From an uncultured Collinsella sp. (GTDB taxonomy: Bacteria > Actinomycetota > Coriobacteriia > Coriobacteriales > Coriobacteriaceae), in contig CAMQJB010000044.1 in the NCBI GenBank assembly GCA_947002045.1, forward strand, positions 1 through 16,307: a stretch of DNA of 16,307 bases, written 5' to 3'. The notes beneath the pieces were generated by a model, which did no database searches, was not told the origin of the DNA, and worked only from the letters and a program-made list of their open reading frames with translations. Below, piece by piece: positions 1 to 6,347 of the stretch. Position 1 is the stretch's first letter. The number at the start of each line of letters is the position of its first letter. The position numbers and the translations under genes were made by a program.

Positions 1-331
1 TGATGATGATGCCGATGGCCTTAGCGGTGTCCATGGAGGAGCCGCCGCCGATGGTCACGATAGCGTCAGCCTCGGCGGCCTTGAAGGCCTCGACGCCGTC
101 CTTGACGTTCTGGATGGTGGGGTTGGGCTTGATCTCGGAGTAGAGGCTCCATGCGATGCCGGCGGCGTCGAGCTCGTCGGTCACCTTAGCGGTAACGCCA
201 AACTTGACCAGATCGGGGTCGGAGCAGACGAAGATCTTCTTGTAGCCGCGACGTTGGAGCTCGCCGGGGATCTCCTTGATGGCGCCGGAACCATGATAAG
301 AGATGGTATTGAGAACGAAACGATTAGCCAT
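1..331 (-). CDS. fucO: Iron-containing alcohol dehydrogenase, lactaldehyde reductase (FucO) type, N-terminal part only
   Basis: The first 110 residues of a group III (iron-dependent) alcohol dehydrogenase are present; the rest lies beyond the window edge. The N terminus (MANRFVLNTISYHGSGAI) and the segment around residues 48-72 (AKVTDELDAAGIAW...KPNPTI) resemble FucO, the NADH-dependent enzyme that reduces lactaldehyde to 1,2-propanediol in anaerobic fucose and rhamnose breakdown. The dinucleotide-binding motif GGGSSMDTAK is at residues 95-104; the classic FucO sequence here is GGGSPQDTCK, so another short-chain aldehyde substrate is possible. The metal-binding histidines are in the missing part. 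The ATG at 331 is preceded by a good ribosome site (GGGAGG, 6 bases away). The family assignment is firm; the substrate is an inference. Confidence 0.85.
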   Translation of the reverse strand, partial: MANRFVLNTISYHGSGAIKEIPGELQRRGYKKIFVCSDPDLVKFGVTAKVTDELDAAGIAWSLYSEIKPNPTIQNVKDGVEAFKAAEADAIVTIGGGSSMDTAKAIGIII

Positions 332-397
332 TGATAGCCTCCCATCGTGTGCGGGGCATCCATTACGCCCCGCGCTATAAGTCCCATCCTAACGCTT

Positions 398-445
398 TTG
401 AAACAAAAAACGCGTGAGAACGTCAAAAGTGTTAAAGCGTTTCAA
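398..445. promoter_or_regulatory. Candidate operator: inverted TTGAAAC pair upstream of the alcohol dehydrogenase
   Basis: TTGAAAC at 398-404 and its reverse complement GTTTCAA at 439-445 lie 34 bases apart, in the AT-rich stretch between the dehydrogenase start and the YoaK terminator. Each copy adjoins a GCTTT/AAAGC sequence, giving AAAGCGTTTC at 434-443, a shape that LacI-type sugar regulators often bind. A possible -10 (TATAGC on the minus strand) lies nearer the gene at about 374-379. This is inference from pattern only. Confidence 0.25.
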
Positions 446-455
446 CAGATGATGA

Positions 456-493
456 AAAATATTGCGGCAAAGGGACAGCCCCTTTGCCGCAAT
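456..493 (-). terminator. Rho-independent terminator of the YoaK-family gene
   Basis: A perfect 14-bp stem (461-474 with 480-493) closes a 5-base loop, and on the minus strand it is followed directly by a T-rich run (ATTTTTC). It begins 4 bases after the stop codon of the gene at 497-1213 and insulates that gene from the dehydrogenase downstream. Confidence 0.9.
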
Positions 494-496
494 CGG

Positions 497-1213
497 TTAC
501 TTTCGGCAGCCCTCTTTCCAAGCCTCGGCCGCAACCTTCCAGCGTAAGCGCAAGTCGCGCTCGCGGTCGATGAACATGATGGCAAACGCGACAAACAGCA
601 GCAAACTCGCCACGACGATGGCGTGCAGCCCCATGCGCTCAATACACCAGTTGCCCAGCACGGCGCCAAACACAAAGGTAAAGATCACGCCAAAGTACAG
701 CAGGCCGTTTTCCAAAAAGCCGCGCCTGTGGGTGATGATGTAATCGTCCACGTTTTGCAGCGCGTTGCGCAAGTTGCCGATGCACATGGTCGTAGCGATG
801 CCGTGACCGTGGATCTTGCGGAAGCTCTCGACTTGCATGCCGCAGGCAAAAGAGGTGAGGCAGTTGGCGAGCAGGTTGTAACCGCCACCGGGGATAAAGC
901 TCACGCCCAGCAAGATGACGGCTTCAAAGAACACCGTCACCTGACGCCAGTGGATCACGCTGCCAAACCGCTCGTGTACCAGATCGGCAAGCATAATACC
1001 CACGGCAAACGACACCACAGGAAAGAAATAGCGCCCCGCAAGTGCCCAGTTGCCCTCCGAGATGCTCACGCCCACGAGCAGGATGTTGCCTGTCTGCGCG
1101 TTGGCGAAAACATGGTCGCGCCCAATGTACGAATACACGTCCATAAAGCCACCGGCGAGCGCCAAGATGATGCCCAGCTCAATAGACTCCGATATCTGTT
1201 TGGCACGCTGCAT
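497..1213 (-). CDS. YoaK/DUF1275 family multi-pass membrane protein
   Basis: A 238-residue hydrophobic protein of the DUF1275 (YoaK) family, which is usually 210-240 residues with about six membrane segments. The family signature near the N terminus is visible: GGFMDVYSY at residues 21-29, followed by FANAQTGNILL at 36-46. Further hydrophobic segments lie at about 60-80, 90-110, 170-195 and 200-220, and the C terminus is basic. Members sit in the cytoplasmic membrane; their substrate or role is not established. The reading frame stays open further upstream to 1369, but the ATG at 1213 fits family length and has an AAGGAGG ribosome site about 10 bases away. The gene is transcribed alone and ends at a strong terminator. 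It is divergent from the radical SAM gene at 1467, with 253 bp between the two starts. Confidence 0.85.
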   Translation of the reverse strand: MQRAKQISESIELGIILALAGGFMDVYSYIGRDHVFANAQTGNILLVGVSISEGNWALAGRYFFPVVSFAVGIMLADLVHERFGSVIHWRQVTVFFEAVILLGVSFIPGGGYNLLANCLTSFACGMQVESFRKIHGHGIATTMCIGNLRNALQNVDDYIITHRRGFLENGLLYFGVIFTFVFGAVLGNWCIERMGLHAIVVASLLLFVAFAIMFIDRERDLRLRWKVAAEAWKEGCRK

Positions 1214-1394
1214 CGTCGTGCATCCTCCTTGTTGACGACTCTCTCGTGCGTTGGCGGAAACATAGCCGCCGTTCATACTGTAACCCATTGACAACATGGC
1301 GTGCGCGCGAGACGACCCCTTCGACACAGGGATACACAGTCTGGAAACAAACGACACCCGCATCGACACGCCGATCCGCTAGCTCATGTACTCC

Positions 1395-1429
1395 ACCAGT
1401 CTTTTTAGCCCCGTCCCAAAAAGACTGGT
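1395..1429. repeat. Perfect 12-bp inverted repeat in the divergent intergenic region
   Basis: ACCAGTCTTTTT (1395-1406) and AAAAAGACTGGT (1418-1429) flank an 11-base GC-rich loop. The T run is inside the stem and no T run follows on either strand, so this is not a normal terminator. On the plus strand a TACAAT box (1430-1435), possibly the -10 of the radical SAM gene, touches the right arm, which makes a regulatory or transcript-start hairpin plausible. Confidence 0.6.
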
Positions 1430-1466
1430 TACAATTACGTGCAGCATACAAACACCGGGAGGGATC

Positions 1467-3599
1467 GTGGCAAAAAAGCCTCAGCACGCTCAGAACAACC
1501 AGCGCAGTCAGCAGGGCAAACAGGGCCAGCAGCAAAAGCGCGGCGGTAAGGCGCAGGGTGGGCACACCACGCATACCCCAGCAGCGCTCACACGCCCCTG
1601 GCGCCCGGGCCGCGATAAGTTCCTCCCCGTCAGCCGCGCCGACATGGATGCGCGCGGCTGGGACCAGTGCGACTTTGTCTACATCTGCGGCGACGCCTAC
1701 GTGGACCACCCCAGCTTTGGTATGGCCATCATCAGCCGCGTCCTCGACGCGCACGGCTACAAAGTGGGCATCATCTGCCAGCCCGACTGGACCGACCCCG
1801 CCAGCATCACGGTGCTCGGTGAGCCGCGCCTGGGCTTTTTGGTCAGCGCCGGCAACATGGACTCCATGGTCAACCACTATTCGGTGACCAAGCACCGCCG
1901 CCACACCGATGCCTATACCCCCGGTGGCGAGGAGGGGCGCCGTCCCAACCGAGCCGTCACGGTCTACGGCAACCTCATCCGCCAGACGTTCAAGGACGCC
2001 CCCATCATTATCGGTGGCATCGAGGCGAGCCTGCGTCGCCTGGCCCACTACGACTACTGGCAGGACAAACTCAAGCGCTCGGTGTTGCTCGACTCGGGCG
2101 CCGACATCCTCATCTACGGCATGGGCGAGCACGCGATTGTCGAGATCGCCGACGCGCTCGACGCGGGACTGCCCGTCGATCAGATTACCTATATCAACGG
2201 CACCGTCTACCGCACCAGCTCACTCGACGAGGTCTACGACTACGACCTGCTGCCCAGCTGGGACGACCTTGCCGCCGACAAGCTCAACTACGCGCGCAGT
2301 TTTAACGTGCAGCAGCAAAACATGGACCCCATCACCGGACACCGCCTGGTGGAGCCCTATCCCAACAGCGTCTATGTGGTACAGAACCCGCCGTCGGCGA
2401 CGCTCACCACCGATGAGATGGACGAGGTGGCCGAGCTCCCCTACGCACGCGATTGGCATCCCGACTACGACGCGGCAGGCGGCGTGCCGGCCTTTGCCGA
2501 GATCAAGTTTTCCATTAGCTCCAACCGCGGCTGTTTTGGCGAGTGCTCGTTTTGCGCGCTCACCTTCCACCAGGGCCGCGTGCTGCAGATGCGCAGCCAC
2601 GACTCGATCATGCGCGAGGCCGAGCTGCTCACGCGCGACCCGGAGTTTAAGGGCTACATCAACGACGTGGGCGGACCGACGGCCAACTTTAGCCGCCCGG
2701 CCTGCGACAAACAGCTCAAGCACGGCGTGTGCAAGAACAAGCGCTGCCTGTGGCCGAGCGTATGCAAGAACATGGTGGTCGACGAGAGCGGCTACACGCA
2801 GCTGCTGCGCGACCTGCGCCAGCTGCCGGGCGTCAAGAAGGTCTTTGTCCGCAGCGGCATCCGTTTTGACTACACCATGGCCGATGCCTCGGACGAGTTT
2901 TTGCGCGAGCTGCTGGAACACCATGTCTCGGGCCAGCTACGCGTGGCACCCGAGCACGTGAGCGACGCGGTGCTCTCCGTAATGGGCAAGCCGAGCCGCG
3001 CCGTCTACGATGCGTTCTGTCGCAAATTTGAGCGCTTGAACCGCGAATACGGACTCAAGCAGTATGTGGTGCCGTATCTGATATCGAGCCATCCCGGCTC
3101 GACGATGAAGGAAGCCGTGGACCTCGCCGAGGCCGTGCGCGACATGGGCTACATGCCCGAGCAGGTGCAGGACTTCTACCCCACGCCGTCCACCATGTCG
3201 ACGTGCATGTACTACACCGGCGTGGACCCGCGCACCATGCAGCCGATCTATGTGGCGCGCGACCCGCACGAGAAGGCCATGCAACGTGCGCTCATCCAGT
3301 ATCGCAAGCCCGAGAACTACAAGCTCGTGCGCGAGGCGCTGGAAAAAGCCGGCCGCCGCGATCTGATTGGCTACACCAAGCATTGCCTGATTCGCCCCGT
3401 GCCGCCGCGCCCGGGCGAGACATCTGCCAACGGCGGGCATGGAACCGGCAAGAAGGGCGGCAAGCCGCACGGTGGCGCCGGCAAGGGGCCCAAGGGTAGC
3501 AAGGGGCACAGCGGCATGTCGCGCGCACAGAACACTGCCGGTCGCAATCGCGCAGCCCAGGGGCGTCAGGGCGCCAACGGAGGCGGACGCCGCAACTAG
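1467..3599 (+). CDS. ygiQ: YgiQ-family radical SAM protein (UPF0313)
   Basis: A 710-residue protein with the three-part plan of the YgiQ family: an N-terminal domain typical of the family (about residues 40-330), a radical SAM core and a C-terminal DUF3362-like region. The iron-sulfur motif that binds S-adenosylmethionine is CFGECSFC, with cysteines at about 356, 360 and 363 (CX3CX2C), followed by ALTFHQGR. Other family marks are GGIEASLRR near residue 180, VRSGIRFDY near 467 and the stretch RKPENYKLVREAL near 613. The reaction is unknown for the whole family. The first 30 and last 65 residues are low complexity, rich in Gln, Gly, Lys and Arg, and may bind nucleic acid. The GTG start at 1467 has a ribosome site (GGGAGGGATC); an in-frame ATG at 1386 would put the 1395-1429 hairpin inside the coding region. 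The stop codon overlaps the convergent protease gene. Confidence 0.93.
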   Translation: MAKKPQHAQNNQRSQQGKQGQQQKRGGKAQGGHTTHTPAALTRPWRPGRDKFLPVSRADMDARGWDQCDFVYICGDAYVDHPSFGMAIISRVLDAHGYKVGIICQPDWTDPASITVLGEPRLGFLVSAGNMDSMVNHYSVTKHRRHTDAYTPGGEEGRRPNRAVTVYGNLIRQTFKDAPIIIGGIEASLRRLAHYDYWQDKLKRSVLLDSGADILIYGMGEHAIVEIADALDAGLPVDQITYINGTVYRTSSLDEVYDYDLLPSWDDLAADKLNYARSFNVQQQNMDPITGHRLVEPYPNSVYVVQNPPSATLTTDEMDEVAELPYARDWHPDYDAAGGVPAFAEIKFSISSNRGCFGECSFCALTFHQGRVLQMRSHDSIMREAELLTRDPEFKGYINDVGGPTANFSRPACDKQLKHGVCKNKRCLWPSVCKNMVVDESGYTQLLRDLRQLPGVKKVFVRSGIRFDYTMADASDEFLRELLEHHVSGQLRVAPEHVSDAVLSVMGKPSRAVYDAFCRKFERLNREYGLKQYVVPYLISSHPGSTMKEAVDLAEAVRDMGYMPEQVQDFYPTPSTMSTCMYYTGVDPRTMQPIYVARDPHEKAMQRALIQYRKPENYKLVREALEKAGRRDLIGYTKHCLIRPVPPRPGETSANGGHGTGKKGGKPHGGAGKGPKGSKGHSGMSRAQNTAGRNRAAQGRQGANGGGRRN

Positions 3600-4507
3600 G
3601 GCAGCGGTGCGCTCGCTGCATCCACCCCACACGCGTGGCGCAGCGAACGCATTGCCTCAACGAGGATGACGCCGGCGATAGCGACCGTAATTGCCACATC
3701 GAGCGGCGTGTTCACAAACCAGAGCAACGTCATGAGATACGACCCGGCATTAAAGGCAAAGTGCAGCAGAATCGTGTAGCGGAGCTTTCCGGTCGTCACG
3801 AGCACCCAGCCAAAAATGAGGCCGGCAGCGCCCGCATAGCAGCCCTGCACCCAGTTCATATGCATAAAGCCAAAGATGGCCGCCTGCAGCACGATTGCCG
3901 CGGCGATACCCCACGTGCTTGGGGCCGCCCAAGGCACCATGGCGCCATCCTGCGCGCTCGCACGACGCCGGCGCTTCCAAAGTGGGCGGCACTGCGGATT
4001 AAACGCTCGGAGCGAAAACTCAAAAATAATGCCGCGCACCAGCAGCTCTTCACAAAATGGGGCGCCGAGTACCGTAGTCAGAACGGCGAGATAACTGGTG
4101 TCGCCCATGCCTGTTTCCTCGACAAGCTCGCTGTAGTCGGCCGCGGCATCGGGCAACAGCGACAGCGCGGCGTCGGTCACGTAGCCAACAACCACCTGCA
4201 GGGCCAGGCCGATCACGATAACGCAGGCGATGCGTTTCCACGCTTTGCCTGCTCCCCCGCCAAGCGAGCGCTCGCCCTGCCAGCGCGCCATAAACGAACG
4301 CGGCCACAGATAACGCCACCACAGCAGCGCCATCAAAAACGATGCTGTCTGCGCGACGGCCTGAAGCAATTGAATGTCGAGGTCATCGATCGAAAAACCC
4401 ATGAACACCGATGCGACGCCAAGGGCGGAAAACAAAACGACGCTCAGGGCAATATCGACAGCAACGACGCCAAAACAGGCAAGCGCCCAAATCATCGCAT
4501 TGAGCAT
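3596..4507 (-). CDS. CPBP family intramembrane glutamic endopeptidase (CAAX protease/Abi type)
   Basis: A 303-residue membrane protein. The CPBP (Rce1/Abi) motifs are complete: motif 1 EELLVR at residues 153-158 (both catalytic glutamates and the arginine), motif 2 FGFMHMN at 212-218 with His216, and motif 3 LHFAFN at 248-253. Hydrophobic segments fall at about 5-38, 48-68, 92-112, 138-150, 200-215, 222-240 and 245-290. Bacterial members act in the cytoplasmic membrane; some process or give immunity to bacteriocins, and most have no known substrate. The ATG at 4507 has a very strong ribosome site (GGAGGAGG, 5 bases away). A second in-frame ATG at 4534 overlaps the antitoxin stop as ATGA, so translation of the two genes may be coupled. 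A basic, low-complexity insert (about 174-192) between motifs 1 and 2 is unusual. The gene converges on the radical SAM gene with overlapping stop codons. Confidence 0.88.
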   Translation of the reverse strand: MLNAMIWALACFGVVAVDIALSVVLFSALGVASVFMGFSIDDLDIQLLQAVAQTASFLMALLWWRYLWPRSFMARWQGERSLGGGAGKAWKRIACVIVIGLALQVVVGYVTDAALSLLPDAAADYSELVEETGMGDTSYLAVLTTVLGAPFCEELLVRGIIFEFSLRAFNPQCRPLWKRRRRASAQDGAMVPWAAPSTWGIAAAIVLQAAIFGFMHMNWVQGCYAGAAGLIFGWVLVTTGKLRYTILLHFAFNAGSYLMTLLWFVNTPLDVAITVAIAGVILVEAMRSLRHACGVDAASAPLP

Positions 4508-4530
4508 GCCAACCTCCTCCCGACGACTAG

Positions 4531-4752
4531 TCATTGGGAACGTTCTTCAACGACTAGCTGTTGGGGACAGTCTTTGCCAAAAGCCCCGCTGGGCGAGATG
4601 TCGAACGGGAAGGTGCCGCAGCGATTGAACGCGGCGATAAACATGCGGATGGCGTTGGACGGCGTGGTGCCCACGAGCTGGGTTGCCGCCGCGAAGGCTG
4701 CCTTCTCCTCGGGCAAGACCTTCGCGACTACGGGGGTCATGTGTTCTGCCAT
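4531..4752 (-). CDS. RelB/DinJ-like ribbon-helix-helix antitoxin, no toxin partner seen
   Basis: A 73-residue protein. Residues 7-45 fit the RelB/DinJ ribbon-helix-helix pattern: a short strand (PVVAKVLPEEKAAF), a helix, the turn TTPSNAIRMFIAAF, and then the GTFPFD segment that DinJ proteins carry. RelB/DinJ antitoxins dimerise, bind DNA and neutralise YafQ/RelE endoribonucleases. The usual toxin gene should follow within a few bases, yet the next gene is the membrane protease, which overlaps by ATGA. The ATG at 4752 has an AAGGAAG ribosome site; the longer frame to 4827 is less likely. A row of GTATT repeats upstream may be the autoregulatory operator. The family call is good. Whether it acts as an orphan antitoxin or as a regulator of the protease is unknown. 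Confidence 0.78.
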   Translation of the reverse strand: MAEHMTPVVAKVLPEEKAAFAAATQLVGTTPSNAIRMFIAAFNRCGTFPFDISPSGAFGKDCPQQLVVEERSQ

Positions 4753-4787
4753 GGCGCTTCCTTTTTGAAACGACGGTAGTGCGGATA

Positions 4788-4844
4788 GATGCGGGCCACG
4801 CGGCTGGGCGACGGGCTGTGAAGGCAACCCGATTGGCCCGCATC
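4788..4844 (-). promoter_or_regulatory. Leader hairpin before the antitoxin gene
   Basis: A perfect 11-bp inverted repeat (GATGCGGGCCA at 4788-4798, TGGCCCGCATC at 4834-4844) encloses 35 bases. It lies between the GTATT repeats and the ribosome site, so it would form a stable stem in the 5' leader of the antitoxin-protease transcript. No T run follows, so it is not a simple terminator. It matches no riboswitch class I recognise. Confidence 0.45.
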
Positions 4845-4867
4845 CGGAGTTTGTTTCTGCGGCGTTG

Positions 4868-4910
4868 GTATTACTAGGTATTCCTAAGTATTACCCCGCA
4901 GATAGAATAC
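4868..4910 (-). promoter_or_regulatory. Candidate antitoxin operator/promoter: three GTATT repeats at 10-bp spacing plus an inverted copy
   Basis: GTATT begins at 4868, 4878 and 4888, each one helical turn after the last, and GAATAC (the inverted sense) is at 4905-4910. On the minus strand the repeats read AATAC, and a TAATAC box there could be the -10 of the antitoxin transcript. Ribbon-helix-helix antitoxins typically bind short repeats spaced by about 10 bp, one dimer per turn. The repeats are seen directly; the binding is an inference. Confidence 0.5.
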
Positions 4911-4920
4911 CACACCCGAC

Positions 4921-4951
4921 CCCATGGGGACGGAGGAAAACGAATCATTTT
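4921..4951 (+). repeat. GGACGGAGGAAAACG element, copy 1
   Basis: A 31-base sequence that matches 11310-11340 at 27 of 31 positions; the shared core is ACGGAGGAAAACG followed by RATCRTTTT. It starts with the palindrome CCCCATGGGG (4920-4929). It sits just after the 3' end of the ABC transporter gene and before the antitoxin promoter. It has no ORF, and no matching opposite arm lies nearby. Confidence 0.7.
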
Positions 4952-4967
4952 GTTGCTGAATAAGTTT

Positions 4968-6344
4968 TTAGAGCGTGATGATGTCCGAGATATCGAGGGC
5001 TTGAGCGTCGACGACATCGTGCGTGGCGAGCAAGAGCGTGCGACCGTCGAGCAGGTCTAGCACGGCCTCGGCCGTCGCATCGCGCGCGGCGGCGTCCAGG
5101 CCGGTAAAGGGCTCATCCAGAATGACGGCACAGCCGCCACACAGCAGGGCTCGAGCGATCTCGACACGACGGCGCTGCCCGCCCGAAAGCTCAGCCACGC
5201 GAACATGCACGTCGATTCCCGGCACCAACCGGCGCAGCAAGGTCGTAGCGTTCGAAGCATCCACGCGCGCATCGGCACACACCAGCACGTTATCCAAAGC
5301 CGAGCTGCCCTCTACCAAGCGTGCATCCTGAAACACCATCGAGCACGGCGCGCACTCCCCCGCTGCCAACGAAAGCAGCGTCGACTTGCCCATGCCCGAA
5401 GCGCCCATCACGCAGATACGCCCACCCGCAGGCACGTTGAGCACCAGACCATCCAGCGCCGGCGCCCAGGGCGCACGATCGCCCACGGCAAGCGCAAGCT
5501 CCGCTGCGGCGCCATCGCTCGCAGCCCCCGCACGCCCGCGCAGTCCATGCCCATGCGCCCGCACGGCCGCGCGCCACGCCACGGGTCCCGAAACCCGCAG
5601 CAGCCACACCAGCACGCGCTCACACGCCCACGAGGCGGCAACGACCAGCACGGTCCACGCCAGCAAATCAGCCGTCTCAATCAAAAGCTTTGCCTGATAG
5701 ATGCGCTCGCCCACGGTGCCCACCGCCATGCCGATCAGCTCGGCTGCCACGCCGGCCTTCCAGCTCATGCCGATCACGGCGCGGGCGCACGAAAGCACAA
5801 ACGGCAGGACTTCGCGCCAGGTATGGGCGCAAAACAGGCGCCAGCCGCGCACGCCATGCAGACGGAACATCTGCTCCAGCGGTTTATTCACCTGTGCCAA
5901 GCCCTCGGCCAGCGAAAAATACACGCCCGGCAGCGCCATCAAAAAGACCGCGGCGATGCTCACGCGCGCCGATCCCAACCAAATAAGCAGCAGGACCACC
6001 ACGCAGGCAACCGGCGTCGCCTTAACAAACGAAAGTGCCGGAGCCACCAGGCGCGCAAACGCCCGCAACCGTGACGAAATCCCGGCAAGCACGCCACCAC
6101 ACACCGCGGCAAGCGCCAGCCCGCCCAGTATCCGCGCGCCCGAGCCCACCAAAATCGCCCAGGTACCGCCATCGCACACCAGGCGCAGCAGCGCCACGGC
6201 AACAGCACCCGGCCCCGGCAAGATCAGCGGCTGCGCCACCAGCACCGCCGCGAAGACCCACACGGCAAGCCAAAAGGCGGCGACGGCACCTGCTGCCGCC
6301 ACCGCCTTCATACGCTCTGTCATTTGTCGAGCAAACGCACGCAC
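4968..6344 (-). CDS. ABC transporter permease-ATPase fusion, NitT/TauT/SsuBC-like
   Basis: A 458-residue single chain. Residues 1-250 are a permease of the nitrate/taurine/thiamine-precursor type: hydrophobic segments at about 15-45, 65-90, 95-122, 128-145, 185-210 and 225-245, the KATPVACVVVLLLIWLG stretch and an EAA-like coupling loop near 150-200. Residues 290-458 are the ATPase: Walker A GASGMGKS (314-321), Q-loop MVFQ (Gln339), signature LSGGQ (386-390), Walker B ending at Glu411 and the switch His442. Permease and ATPase are normally separate genes. The ATPase is small: only about 19 residues separate the Walker A lysine from the Q-loop glutamine, roughly half the usual number, so part of the beta subdomain is missing. 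The GTG start at 6344 has GGAG 6 bases upstream, inside the end of the binding-protein gene, 3 bases after its stop. The cargo is unknown. Confidence 0.85.
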   Translation of the reverse strand: MRAFARQMTERMKAVAAAGAVAAFWLAVWVFAAVLVAQPLILPGPGAVAVALLRLVCDGGTWAILVGSGARILGGLALAAVCGGVLAGISSRLRAFARLVAPALSFVKATPVACVVVLLLIWLGSARVSIAAVFLMALPGVYFSLAEGLAQVNKPLEQMFRLHGVRGWRLFCAHTWREVLPFVLSCARAVIGMSWKAGVAAELIGMAVGTVGERIYQAKLLIETADLLAWTVLVVAASWACERVLVWLLRVSGPVAWRAAVRAHGHGLRGRAGAASDGAAAELALAVGDRAPWAPALDGLVLNVPAGGRICVMGASGMGKSTLLSLAAGECAPCSMVFQDARLVEGSSALDNVLVCADARVDASNATTLLRRLVPGIDVHVRVAELSGGQRRRVEIARALLCGGCAVILDEPFTGLDAAARDATAEAVLDLLDGRTLLLATHDVVDAQALDISDIITL

Positions 6345-6347
6345 GGG

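Noticed and set aside
623..1291. 222-codon plus-strand frame opposite the YoaK-type gene, and similar frames at 3635-4768, 5205-6074 and 7439-8680
   Set aside because: All lie opposite genes with clear family motifs and give low-complexity His/Ala/Arg-rich products.
1386..1466. Upstream ATG start for the radical SAM protein
   Set aside because: It lacks a ribosome site and would place the 12-bp inverted repeat in the coding region; the GTG at 1467 has a strong site.
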